Assembly: GCA_963753225.1 (NCBI GenBank)
Contig: CAVWBQ010000014.1
Location: 124,001-188,000 of the forward strand
DNA length: 64,000 nt
DNA from: Palsa-504 sp963753225
GTDB lineage: Bacteria; Actinomycetota; Actinomycetes; Streptosporangiales; Streptosporangiaceae
Direction of reading: 5' to 3'
In this document: positions 18,034 to 26,766 of the stretch, piece by piece
Position numbering within the stretch: the first letter of the stretch is position 1
Layout: the number at the start of each line of letters is the position of its first letter
Notes under the pieces: model-generated
Seen by the model: only the letters and a program-made list of their open reading frames with translations
The model's database searches: none
What the model was told of the DNA's origin: nothing
Translations under genes and position numbers: made by a program

Positions 18034-18651
18034 GGGATCCCTTACCGGTCTCGGCGATGGAGGGCGGAGCTGAGAGCGGCCGACTTGTCTACGGCGAGGC
18101 TGCCGACCCGCCAGGCGAGGGCGTGCGCCTGCTTGTTCAAGCTCGACCAGCTGCCGGGGGGCATCAAGGTGACCCTTCATCCTGTGACCTTGGTTACAGG
18201 ATTCCCATGATGCAAATCCCAAAAACAAAAATTTCAGCCAACATGTCCGGATCTGTGAAGTGTCGCATCGGTAGTACCAAATATCTCTTAAGTGCATTAG
18301 GATCCCATTGGCGCCAGCTGCTTGTCACCGCACCACATGTTGTCCACCACATCATGGGGGCAGGGTCCAGCTGGCCACTGACCAGCGACTACATGATCTC
18401 CGGCGTCCCATCAAGCCACATCGGCACCACGGAAGACGCCGCGTTCAACGGGGGATTCCTCATCCCTCTCGGTAAACCCGATGGCGCTGGCTCGCGTCAT
18501 CTAAGCAACATGTATGGCTGCGCAATGAAAACCAGCCGAGTAGAGTCCCGTGGTGGGATACCCAAAAAGGTTTGCCATATGGCCTGGAGCTTGCTGTCAC
18601 GGTCGGCACGGGCCGATGGACCCAACCAGCTCTCCGCGGAGGTGAGACCGG
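18034..18651. other. 618-bp divergent intergenic region, lower GC
   Basis: It lies between the cyclase-like gene (leftward) and the XRE gene (rightward). It contains the CRP-like palindrome at 18183-18198 and is visibly less GC-rich than flanking DNA from about 18,180 to 18,560. No convincing gene is seen. The final bases GGAGGTGA before 18652 are the ribosome site of the XRE gene. Confidence 0.5.
18183..18198. promoter_or_regulatory. CRP/FNR-type palindrome
   Basis: TGTGACCTTGGTTACA fits the CRP/GlxR pattern TGTGA-N6-TCACA with one mismatch. The flanking bases extend it to CCTGTGACC/GGTTACAGG with a 2-base centre. It is about 150 bp upstream of the start of the cNMP-binding/cyclase protein. 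Confidence 0.45.
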
Positions 18652-19518
18652 ATGCCGGCTGTGACCGGACCGCTCGTGCCCCGGCGTCGTCTCGCCGCCG
18701 AACTCCGTCGTTTGCGGGATGAGGCTAACCTGACGCTGGAGCAGGTCGGTGCCGAGCTAATGATCTCCACCTCGAAGTTGTCGCGGCTGGAGAACGCCCA
18801 AGGCAGCCCTCAGGCGCGCGACGTCCGGGATCTTATCCGGCTCTACGGTATCGAAGGCACGGAACTGGCAGACAAACTCCTCCGATGGGTGCAAGCCGGT
18901 CGGCGCCAGGGCTGGTGGAATGATTATTCGGAGGAAGTAACCCGCGGGTTGGATGCGCATCTGGCCTATGAGTCGGATGCGACTGTGGCGCGGGTCTATA
19001 CAATTCCTCTCATTCCGGCTCTGCTGCAAACTCCCGAGTACACGCAGGCAATGTATAAGTCAATGGAGCCGTGGCATTCCGAGCGTGCTCTCGGTGAGTT
19101 GATTGATATTAGAGCCCACCGCAAAGAGGCGCTGCGCTCGCGGGAGTTCCTGCCACCGCTTGAGTTTATTGCGGTGACCCACGAGTCCAGCGTGCGGCAG
19201 CAGGTCGGATCGCCGGAGGTCATGCGATCTCAGCTGGATGCGCTGATTGAGGCGTCCACGAGACCCAATATTCAGCTGTACATTCTACCGTTCACCGCCC
19301 AACCGGCGTTCACATGTACGTGCATGTATTCGTATTTCGAGTACGGTGAAGATACAGATCAGGATGTGGTACATATCGAGACACATGCCGGGTTCAGGCA
19401 TGTGGAGGATGCTGAGGACGTGCGGCGCTACCGCCGCTATTATGATGATCTCGTGGCCGCTTCGCTGACGATGGATAAGTCGCGGTCCGTGATCCGTGAA
19501 CTCCGCGACGGACTCTGA
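18652..19518 (+). CDS. XRE-family regulator with DUF5753-type C-terminal domain
   Basis: A 288-aa regulator. A helix-turn-helix lies at about residues 12-66 (LAAELRRLRDEANLTLEQVGAEL, then ISTSKLSRLENAQG). A DUF5753-type domain follows (WWNDYSEEV, RVYTIPLIPALLQTPEYTQAM, FIAVTHESSVRQQVG, IQLYILPFT). In streptomycete-type genomes such regulators usually sit next to a small DUF397 protein. No DUF397 gene is visible here; the next gene, 184 bp downstream, is a 2OG dioxygenase instead. Start ATG 18652 has an excellent ribosome site (GGAGGTGA). Codon use is less GC-biased than in the window in general, in line with an acquired segment. Confidence 0.88.
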   Translation: MPAVTGPLVPRRRLAAELRRLRDEANLTLEQVGAELMISTSKLSRLENAQGSPQARDVRDLIRLYGIEGTELADKLLRWVQAGRRQGWWNDYSEEVTRGLDAHLAYESDATVARVYTIPLIPALLQTPEYTQAMYKSMEPWHSERALGELIDIRAHRKEALRSREFLPPLEFIAVTHESSVRQQVGSPEVMRSQLDALIEASTRPNIQLYILPFTAQPAFTCTCMYSYFEYGEDTDQDVVHIETHAGFRHVEDAEDVRRYRRYYDDLVAASLTMDKSRSVIRELRDGL

Positions 19519-19702
19519 TAATTCAGTAGCGGATGGTAGTGAAAACTTAAGGGTACAGTCTGGACGAGACCGGCGCGTCGGCGCGGTCTCGCAGTACGTA
19601 CTGACCGGGTTCATTGAAAAGCCACTATAACGGGGCTTAGTCCAACATATCCAGGTGAGCTACCTGCGATGGACGGTCACCTCATCCAAGGAGCGCATTA
19701 GT

Positions 19703-20440
19703 ATGCCACAGACCCATAGCGAGAGTGAGCCAAGCTATCACCAACTGTCAGCAAGCGCCGAAATCGAGAGGATTAGGGACAATCTGCTCGTACACGGTTA
19801 CGCAACAGCCGATGACAGCACGCTAGGCTTTCCCGCAGATTTCCGCGATAAGCTCGCCTGGGCCTACTTCAATGACGAAATCCTGCATAGCGACGTACCG
19901 GATATCCCGGTAGACCGCAAGCGGGCTAGAGATGTCATATATTACGAGTGGCATGACTCGAGGCTAGATCTCAGTGAATACGAGAATATCCTAATCAAGA
20001 ACCGCGGCAATATCCCCGGCGAGCGCAAGCACTCCCGCGCACTGCTTCTAGAGGACGACTACGCACGCAATTTTATCCGGGCTTGCCTGTCTCTCATCCC
20101 GACTGGAAGGCGGCACGATCGCGGCACCTTCGGAGTCAACCTGTTCCGGACGTTCACGCAGGTGGTGACCCAACCACATCAAGACAACGAAGAATATATA
20201 ATCATATATGTCGTAGGTAAGATCGGTGCCGGAGCCGAGAGCTATCTCTATCGCACGGATAATCCTGATAAATTGGCCTTCTCGGCTACACTGCATCCCG
20301 GTGAGATGCTGATATTCAAAGACGATCTCTTTCTCCATGGTGCGACACCGCTGGTGCCGCTGGATGACAGGGACGCCCAGCGGGATGCGCTTGTATGCAC
20401 CGTCGATTATCCCAGCACCTACCTGGGCGGAATGACCTGA
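19703..20440 (+). CDS. 2OG-Fe(II) dioxygenase (PF10014-like)
   Basis: A 245-aa soluble oxygenase. The iron-binding facial triad is visible as His159 and Asp161 in QPHQDNEEY and His212 in LFLHGATPL. Arg227 lies in the position that grips 2-oxoglutarate. The double-stranded beta-helix spacing and the sentence-like HPGEMLIFKDDLFLHG match the group that includes free-L-amino-acid hydroxylases such as isoleucine dioxygenase. A role in hydroxylating an amino acid or a small metabolite is likely; the substrate is unknown. The ATG at 19703 is chosen for AAGGAG nine bases upstream. Several rare ATA isoleucine codons (around 20,195) and lower GC suggest horizontal transfer together with the XRE gene. 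Confidence 0.8.
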   Translation: MPQTHSESEPSYHQLSASAEIERIRDNLLVHGYATADDSTLGFPADFRDKLAWAYFNDEILHSDVPDIPVDRKRARDVIYYEWHDSRLDLSEYENILIKNRGNIPGERKHSRALLLEDDYARNFIRACLSLIPTGRRHDRGTFGVNLFRTFTQVVTQPHQDNEEYIIIYVVGKIGAGAESYLYRTDNPDKLAFSATLHPGEMLIFKDDLFLHGATPLVPLDDRDAQRDALVCTVDYPSTYLGGMT

Positions 20441-20999
20441 TGCGCTGAACTTTCGTGGTCCATGCTGGATGCCGGGAAACACCCTGTCATGCCGCGATGA
20501 GGTATGTCGGATCGCCGTGTCTGTTAGGCGCGCTCGCTGTGAGGACGGGAATGTCCGAGCCGCGAGACGGGGCATCGTGGACGTTCGCGGTGTCGGTCCG
20601 TCAGGCGAATATCGATCACGGTACGTGGTTGAGTCGCCGGGGCAATCCGCACGCGTACCCGCCCAATTGCTCGACGATCAGGCAGTCGGTCTTGCAGCCG
20701 AAACCGCGGCTGAACTGGTTGATATGTGCTCAGGCCGGTGGCATTGCGCGAAGTCGGTTACGTAGCACGGAGGCTAGCGCGTCGACGGCGGGGTTGGTCT
20801 TGTGGTTGGGGAGGCGACCGAACCGGCCAGCAGGGCCCCGCTGCGCGGTTGGCACTTAATACAGCGGCGACAGCGCGGAGATGTTGATGCCCTGGACATC
20901 GCCGGTATCGTCGGCGAGCGGGATAAGGAACTGAATCCCGGCGGGCGCATCATCGACCCGGATTCTGGGAGGTTGGCGCACAGGGCGCGTACGAGCAGG
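20441..20999. other. about 560 bp of degenerate sequence
   Basis: Open frames on both strands are broken and match no family I recognise. A leftward frame ending at about 20,856 reads PAGIQFLIPLADDTGDVQ and NISALSPLY, which looks protein-like and might be a fragment of an unrelated gene. It has no start or domain. Confidence 0.4.
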
Positions 21000-21270
21000 T
21001 TGCGGCGGCGCCGGTAGGCGCCGCGGGCCGCGGACGTTCGCATGGCGGTTGTCGACGAACTCGGCCTCGGCGGCGCTGACGTCCAAGTCGTCCAGCACGT
21101 GCTGGTAGATCTAGGCGTGTGGCTTGAGCAGGCCCAGTTCGCCGCTGCCGTAGCACGCCGCAAAGTCGCTGAGCGGGCCATGCCAGAGTAGCTGCAGAAG
21201 TCTGGGCCCGCGTTGGACACCAGCGCCAGCCCGGTGCCGCGGGTTTGACGTCGGCAAGCACCTCGATGGT
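21000..21270 (-). pseudogene. HAD-superfamily hydrolase remnant
   Basis: Three frames carry consecutive parts of a HAD phosphatase: LADVKPAAPG, then SNAGPDF / LSDFAACYGSGELGLLKPHA (the KP motif region), then after an in-frame stop IYQHVLDDLDVSAAEAEFVDNRHANV, where the FVDN/FVDD motif holds the metal-binding acid. The N-terminal DxDGT nucleophile motif is missing. Inactive. Confidence 0.55.
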
Positions 21271-21379
21271 GCTCGGGTTGATGGACGGCCAGCTGCGGAA
21301 GTGCGCGACCTACAGCTCGTGCATCCGCGCGTCGTCGCGGCTGGCGCCGACGTCACCGGCCGCCGGATGGGCGCATGGC

Positions 21380-21574
21380 TCACTCAGCGAAAGGTACAGC
21401 CCCTGTGCCGGCAGCGAGATTCAAAGTTAACCCGTTGGTGAGGGCTTGCTGGTCGCAGCGGATACGGTTGTGAAGGAGTAGGAGGGCGACACCTGAGGCC
21501 ACGGCGAGGTACGGCAGAGAAGTCTGGGGCGCGGCGCGAGTCAGGGCCTGCCTGTCTTGATCAATGCCTGTCAT
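21380..21574 (-). CDS. small hypothetical ORF overlapping the 575-aa gene
   Basis: A 64-aa frame whose ATG (21574) lies inside the last codons of the 575-aa membrane protein gene, which would allow translational coupling. It has one hydrophobic stretch (LPYLAVASGVALLLLH). No family is recognised and it ends in degenerate DNA, so it may be the start of a truncated gene. Confidence 0.25.
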   Translation of the reverse strand: MTGIDQDRQALTRAAPQTSLPYLAVASGVALLLLHNRIRCDQQALTNGLTLNLAAGTGAVPFAE

Positions 21575-23288
21575 GTCGCTTCCCCACGCTGCGGAGAATC
21601 GAGTCGGTCAGGCGGTACGCCACTGCGCTGAAGCGCTCAAGGCCGCGCTGCCCAAGGCTTTCACGGACATTTTTCAGTTCACGGACTAGGTTTGCCTGGT
21701 CTGTGTCATCCCAGACGTGATCATCACCATAATGATAGCCGTCGGCTGCCGGTATATCCACTCGGGCCGGATCAGGTTGGCTGGGCGCCGTTTTCTTCTT
21801 TCCGGCGTTACGTTTGCGTTGCTTGCCGTTTACCCGTGGCCCTACTGGCAGTCGCCATGACACTGCCATGAAGACCGCAACGATGCCTGATAGCACGGCT
21901 AGCACCGTCCACCACCCTAGTGGGGGATGCTTGTCACTATGCAATAGCAGATTGCCGACGCCGACCAGGACAGCCGCCGCGTCTATAATGATCAGCACTC
22001 TCGATACGAAGAGCAGCCTCGAGGCCAGTGGGTGCTCGCCAGGGTCGATGAGCATTGTCGCGAATACGCCGAGCAGGGCGAGAAGAAGTGCTGCTGCCGT
22101 ACTAGCTTGGCCTGTGGCAGCACCAGACGAGGCAGAGAATAGAACCGATAGTTTCAATCTTCCTATGATCAACACGGCTGCGATGACAGCGGCTATCAGA
22201 AAGGAATTAGTGAGCCATCCTGGTCGGCTTACGCGCACTCGGATCGTGGCCCGGTGTCTAACTCTGCGGCTCTCGGGGATCTTGATGTGCACATCCGGGG
22301 AGCCGCCAGGGACGGTGATGGTGTCGGCGGGCATAGGGTTATATGCTGGCCGCGCTGAGATCTGGACGATGTCCACCCCAGGTGGCGCGGCGACTTCGAG
22401 GTGATGGCTGCCGCCACGCCCGCCGATGAGGACGTCCAGGCGCCAAGCCCGCCAGCCCAGGCTCTGCCAGAGCCGGCTTAGCCAGTCCTCGGGCAGTCGG
22501 AACCTGATGTCGCTTTCGAAGGTCAGCTTGAGAACCCGCCTAGTGCCTGGCAGGCCCGTTACAGCAGCCACTACAATGAAATTTCGCGACAACTCTGCTA
22601 TCTGGCTGTCGAAACTCTTCACTTGACTCTTGAATTCCGGCCGTTGGTGAAGCCGGTTTAGAGTGGTTGCGAACTCCTGCGCAGCCTTAATCTGATCTTC
22701 CGTCAATTTATTGTCAATTGCGGCTTTGGGCATATCGCAGGCAATAGTAGACTGCTCGCCCTCCTTCCCTTTCTCTTTCGGTTTCTTACCCGGCCGTTCG
22801 GCGGGCGTGGCGGAGACCAATTGCTTTAGTGGCTCCCTGAGCGCGGCCGGATCTTGGAATTTCGCATGTGGATCCGCACTCCGAGCTCGACGAAGAATTT
22901 CGGACGCCCAGTACTCAAGAGCCGAGGAGAACAGGCCGGTGGTGTACTCGGCGGCAGGCAACCACATTGCGCTTCCAGCTTCATCGCGGAGATTAAATGC
23001 CACAAGGTTACCTTTTTTCCAGCTTGTCAGAGGCACCAGCCGCAGTACTCGGCCGCCGTCCTGGACAACTGGTGCTCCCGGCGGGATGGTGAAGTCGATA
23101 CTGACACGCCAGCGGACTGCCCGGGTGTCCAGGAACTCCAGCTGTTCTACACGACGATTTACCCAGTCTGGGGTTTCGCGGTCTGCTGCCTGAGCAAGAA
23201 GCCAGAGCAAGGTCAAGCCTGTCCGCGCTTCGTGCGTAGCCACCCCATTCCTCGGCGTGGCTTTGTCATGCCCTGTCACAGTTGCCAT
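21561..23288 (-). CDS. orphan 575-aa protein with four C-terminal membrane helices
   Basis: No family is recognised. Residues 1-355 look soluble, with a beta-rich opening (RWRVSIDFTIPPGAPV), a Lys/Glu-rich linker at about 165-178 (PGKKPKEKGKEGEQ), a helical stretch at about 190-240 and then a second beta-rich part (VAAVTGLPGTRRVLKLTFESDIRF; HHLEVAAPPGVDIVQISARPAYNP; VHIKIPESRRV) resembling an immunoglobulin-like or C2-like sandwich. Four hydrophobic helices lie at about 359-377, 396-415, 424-448 and 458-478, followed by a Lys/Arg-rich cytosolic tail. By the positive-inside rule the tail is cytoplasmic, which with four helices puts the large N-terminal part in the cytosol too. Base composition is lower in GC than the window, like the XRE/2OG segment. 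Confidence 0.7.
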   Translation of the reverse strand: MATVTGHDKATPRNGVATHEARTGLTLLWLLAQAADRETPDWVNRRVEQLEFLDTRAVRWRVSIDFTIPPGAPVVQDGGRVLRLVPLTSWKKGNLVAFNLRDEAGSAMWLPAAEYTTGLFSSALEYWASEILRRARSADPHAKFQDPAALREPLKQLVSATPAERPGKKPKEKGKEGEQSTIACDMPKAAIDNKLTEDQIKAAQEFATTLNRLHQRPEFKSQVKSFDSQIAELSRNFIVVAAVTGLPGTRRVLKLTFESDIRFRLPEDWLSRLWQSLGWRAWRLDVLIGGRGGSHHLEVAAPPGVDIVQISARPAYNPMPADTITVPGGSPDVHIKIPESRRVRHRATIRVRVSRPGWLTNSFLIAAVIAAVLIIGRLKLSVLFSASSGAATGQASTAAALLLALLGVFATMLIDPGEHPLASRLLFVSRVLIIIDAAAVLVGVGNLLLHSDKHPPLGWWTVLAVLSGIVAVFMAVSWRLPVGPRVNGKQRKRNAGKKKTAPSQPDPARVDIPAADGYHYGDDHVWDDTDQANLVRELKNVRESLGQRGLERFSAVAYRLTDSILRSVGKRHDRH

Positions 23289-23353
23289 CCTGCTAGTAAA
23301 GCAAGGCGACCGCGTTGCGACCAGCGGGTCTGACCGTTTAGCGAAGGATGTGT

Positions 23354-23382
23354 AGCTAGGTCCGCCTTCGGCGGATCTAGCT
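23354..23382. terminator. strong hairpin between two leftward genes
   Basis: AGCTAG, then G, then TCCGCC, loop TTC, then GGCGGA, T and CTAGCT form a 13-pair stem (one G-T pair) with a 3-base loop. It lies after the lipoprotein gene (stop 23627) and before the 575-aa gene (start 23288). There is no T-run, so it may be an actinomycete-type I-shaped terminator or a leader hairpin. Confidence 0.5.
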
Positions 23383-23626
23383 CCAAGCAGGTCGCCACAC
23401 GCTCGCGCAATTTCCGTTCACCAAAATGCCGATGGCCCACGGCTGCCTACGCCCGGCGACGCACTCTGCCGCAAACCGGGTGCTGGCCAGGCCGTTGGTC
23501 CCACAGTCGGAGCAGCAGATTCCAGGTTCGTGCAGGAACCGTTATCCAGGTACGCCTTGACCTTGTGGTTTGCCGTACTTGGCTGCCCTGGACCGCGGTC
23601 TGGTCCATGCGCTGGTTTCGCTGTTG

Positions 23627-24196
23627 CTACCGGTGCCTGACGTACCAGAGGTCAATGGTGTCCGTGTGCCCGTTCCAGGACAAGGTGAACTGCCAGCATC
23701 CTGGCGCAGGGACTTCGATTTCGGAGGGATAGATCGCCCCTGGCGACGAATCCGCTGGCCAGGTCGATGACACCACGGGCCTGGCAGCATGAAGCGGATG
23801 ACCGGCAAGCTGCAGCGGCATCCCGTCCCGGGGGGAAGCCACGACCCACAGGATCTTGTCCGAGTAAGGCTCGGGGTTACCGGCCATCAGCGGGTAACCG
23901 AACACGAACCCCGCCACCTGTCCTCGCTCGGCGAGGGCATACCGGATGGGCGGGGGGTTCGCAGACGACGCCCACCTCGGCGCGGACCCCAGGAGCAGCG
24001 GCGTCGCGCCGCAACCGCCGCTGGCATACGCTGCACCCTTCACGGGCGGCGGGTTAGCAGGTCTGCTAGCCAGCGCAGTGCTGCCGTTTCGCTGCGCCGG
24101 GGTGCTGGTACCAGCCGCCAGCGGAGCATGGCCCGCGGTGCAGGCCGTGACGAGGACGGCGCACGCCGCGAGCACCAGGATGGCGACCCGGGCCAT
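23627..24196 (-). CDS. putative lipoprotein
   Basis: A 189-aa exported protein. The signal peptide ends in the lipobox LVTAC with Cys19, so the mature protein should be lipid-anchored outside the membrane. A Ser/Thr/Pro/Ala-rich linker follows, then a compact globular part from about residue 55 with two Cys (SGGCGATPLLLG and PAPGCWQFTLSWNGHTDTIDLWYV). The end looks like a small beta-sandwich with a ligand-type fold. No enzymatic motif is seen; the function is unknown. It stands alone, with about 225 bp to the next gene upstream. Confidence 0.75.
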   Translation of the reverse strand: MARVAILVLAACAVLVTACTAGHAPLAAGTSTPAQRNGSTALASRPANPPPVKGAAYASGGCGATPLLLGSAPRWASSANPPPIRYALAERGQVAGFVFGYPLMAGNPEPYSDKILWVVASPRDGMPLQLAGHPLHAARPVVSSTWPADSSPGAIYPSEIEVPAPGCWQFTLSWNGHTDTIDLWYVRHR

Positions 24197-24422
24197 GCCA
24201 TGACTATAAATGCCGACCCGTGCTGCGATAAGGACCCAGTTGCCGCATCCTCATCTTGGCGGCGCAGTGCTCGATGAGCTTGGGCAAGAAGGCATCAGTT
24301 GCTTAGGTTGTAACCGCTGAGCAGCTGCGACGTAACGTTCAGCCGGCCGGCACGTCTGCGGACCTCAGCACGGCCCGGGCGCTGCCAGGTCCAGCCTGCT
24401 TGGAGCTTGCCCTGGCCGCTGC

Positions 24423-25070
24423 CTACCGGCGGAAGCCCCTTCGCTCGTCTCGCGGCTGCATGTTGGCGAAGTTCTCAAACCACGCCGATGGCCTGTAGTC
24501 GCCGATGGCCATCTGGGCATTGAGCGCGTCGTGAGGGTCGTCGATTCCGTCCAGGCCCGGCTCGAAGAGATGAAGGATGTCGGTGTCCTGGAACAGCACA
24601 TCAGGCATCGCGTCCCAGTCGAGGTCATCGGGATGGTCGGGCAGCGAGTCGAAGGTGGCCTCATCCAGCCCAGCCCACCCATGCCCGGCAGCAGATGGTG
24701 CGTCCTCAAGGATCAGATGGAGCGCCAGCTCCTCCGCCGGGCACGTCGGCAACGGCCAGTCGCCAGCCGCCAGGTCGGCGGCCAGGTCATCGTAGGCCCG
24801 GGCTGCACGGCGCCTCCATGCAGCATCCTGGCTCCACGTCAACCGCGGGTAGCGGTCGAAGAGGTACCACCCGGTCCGCTCTGGCAGAAGATCGCTCCCG
24901 TGGTCCTCGACGTCGTCGTAGCCGTGGTCGGCAAGAATCTGGGCCACTGACCACAAGACCGCCGCCGTCCTTGGCGTCAGCTGAAATCCAGCACAGGCGC
25001 TGCAGGACGCATTGTTGCAGCGGCAAGCAGTGAACAACGCCGCGAAATTCGGAATCTGCGGGAGAGCCAT
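24423..25070 (-). CDS. hypothetical protein with N-terminal Cys cluster
   Basis: A 215-aa acidic, soluble protein. Four Cys are grouped at residues 16, 18, 23 and 26 (CRCNNASCSACAG), which could bind zinc or another metal. The rest is rich in Asp/Glu, Trp and Leu, with no known catalytic motif (for example DHGYDDVEDHGSDLL and LALHLILEDAP). I do not recognise the family. Context gives no clue: a lipoprotein lies downstream on the same strand and degenerate mobile-looking DNA upstream. Confidence 0.65.
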   Translation of the reverse strand: MALPQIPNFAALFTACRCNNASCSACAGFQLTPRTAAVLWSVAQILADHGYDDVEDHGSDLLPERTGWYLFDRYPRLTWSQDAAWRRRAARAYDDLAADLAAGDWPLPTCPAEELALHLILEDAPSAAGHGWAGLDEATFDSLPDHPDDLDWDAMPDVLFQDTDILHLFEPGLDGIDDPHDALNAQMAIGDYRPSAWFENFANMQPRDERRGFRR

Positions 25071-25313
25071 CCGGTTTAGCCGACCTCCATAGCACGATAC
25101 GCCAGCCGCCTACGCACGGTAGCCATCTAACGCTGCCCGGCAAGCCGACCCGCGTCAATCACCCACATGCGAGCGATACCGGGCCAGATCACTGCACTAT
25201 TTCCTGCCCGTCGCCCAGCTTGCCCGCCGCATACCCGTGGCCGGCTCGCAAGACTGGCGCGGGTGCGATTGCGTATGCTTCACGGCGACCGGGAACTGCC
25301 GCACTGTCAGCGC

Positions 25314-25406
25314 ATGATGACCTTCACCGACCTGGCCTCCGTGCCCTCCCATCCTCTGGCGCCGTTCACCGACCGGCTGCGGCTGGCAGTAGCTGCCTAC
25401 CTGGCG
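25314..25406 (+). pseudogene. possible N-terminal stub of a tyrosine recombinase
   Basis: About 31 codons from the ATG pair at 25314/25317 (TFTDLASVPSHPLAPF, then TDRLRLAVAAYLA) resemble the start of actinobacterial phage-type integrases just before their core-binding domain. The similarity stops exactly where the acyl-CoA-ligase fragment begins in another frame. It is too short to be sure. Confidence 0.3.
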
Positions 25407-26221
25407 AGCACAAGGTCACCGACGTGCTGCTGGTGCCGACGATGATCCAGATGCTGATCGACGCGCCGCAGACCGCCGATGCGGACCTGACCAGCGTCCA
25501 GCGGGTCATCTACGGCGCCTCGCCGATCTCCGCCGCCGTCCTGGAACGTGCCCGCAAACGGCTGGAGTCCGCCGGGTTCATCCAGGCCTACGGGATGACC
25601 GAGCTCGCCCCTGTCGCCACCTTGCTCACCCCCGCTGACCACGAGGATCCGGCCCTGGCGCAGTCCGCGGGCCGGGCGGCCGCGCACGTCGAGATCGCCG
25701 TCGTCGGCCCCGACGACACCGAGCTGCCCCGCGGCCAGGTCGGCGAGGTTATCGTCCGCGGCGACAACGTCATGATCGGCTACTGGAACAAGCCGGACCA
25801 GACAGCGGCCGCGCTGCGCGGCGGCTGGATGCACACCGGCGATGCCGGCTACCTCGATGACCGCGGCTACCTGTTCATCGTCGACCGGCTCAAAGACATG
25901 ATCATCACCGGCGGGGAGAACGTGTACTGCGCCGAGGTCGAGAACGCTCTCGCCGGGCACCCGGCCGTGGCCGCCTGCGCGGTCATCGGCGTGCCCGATC
26001 CGACATGGGGCGAACGCGTGCACGCCGTCGTCGTCTTGCAGCCCGGCCGCGAGGTCACCGGCGAGCAGCTGCGCGAGTTCTGCCGCGGCCAGATCGCCGG
26101 CTACAAACTGCCCGGCAGCGTCGCCTTCGCCGACGCGCTGCCTATCTCCGGCGCCGGCAAGATCCTCAAACGCGAACTGCGCAAGCAGTACTGGGACACC
26201 GCCGACCGCAACGTCAGCTGA
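25406..26221 (+). pseudogene. 5'-truncated AMP-forming acyl-CoA ligase
   Basis: About 271 codons equal to the C-terminal half of an ANL-superfamily ligase. They begin at EHKVTDVLLVPTMIQML and include FIQAYGMTELAP (A5-type motif), GWMHTGDAGYLDDRGYLFIVDRLKDM (A7-A8) and the SGAGKILKRELR tail with the A10 lysine. The N-terminal half with the P-loop-like TSGTTGxPK motif is absent and there is no start codon at the junction. The frame is otherwise clean to the stop, so the truncation may be recent. It cannot work as a full ligase. Confidence 0.75.
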
Positions 26222-26766
26222 CACCCGTCCCGCTCGCGAGCTCGCCGGGCTTGCTGCCAAAGATCCAGACGCAGCCACTGCATAGCACGCTTCACCTGGC
26301 CGTCAGATCATAGCTACGGCTTTTGCGGCCGGTCATCGAAACGCCCGAACCCAGCCGTCAGACCGTGCATCAGGCGGATATCTGCGCGGAGAGCCAGAAG
26401 CCTTCGCCTCGCCGGTAATCGTTGCGCGGGCCCGATCGCAACGGCGACCGGCTGCTCAGCCTGCAAATCTATACATCGCGGCCGCACGCGGAAATGCGCG
26501 CTCATGCCGCGTTACGGACTTGGACGGGCGACTGGGCCGGGTCTACTTCCTGGCCTTCTTGAACCCCTCGCAGGGACAACCGCGCGTACCAGGCCAGCTC
26601 ACTGTTCTGAGAGAGCGAGAGCCAAACGGCCGGGCGCAGGTCGCGAGCGTCCGGCGCCCAGTGTGCCGATCAGGCGAGCCGACGGCAATGTGGTATGCGC
26701 AAGGCGCGCACCGCCGGCCCACCGGCCCGCCAGCCGCCGGCCAGGAAGCCTCCCCGAGTTGCCTGA
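26222..26766. other. 545 bp without a recognisable gene
   Basis: It lies between the truncated ligase and the J-domain gene. Open frames on both strands lack family resemblance and ribosome sites. No repeat or terminator stands out. Confidence 0.45.

Noticed and set aside
18006..18722. Rightward 238-codon frame before the XRE gene
   Set aside because: It crosses the cyclase start, the CRP-like site and the XRE start, and has no coherent composition or family; the XRE ATG at 18652 has its own strong ribosome site.
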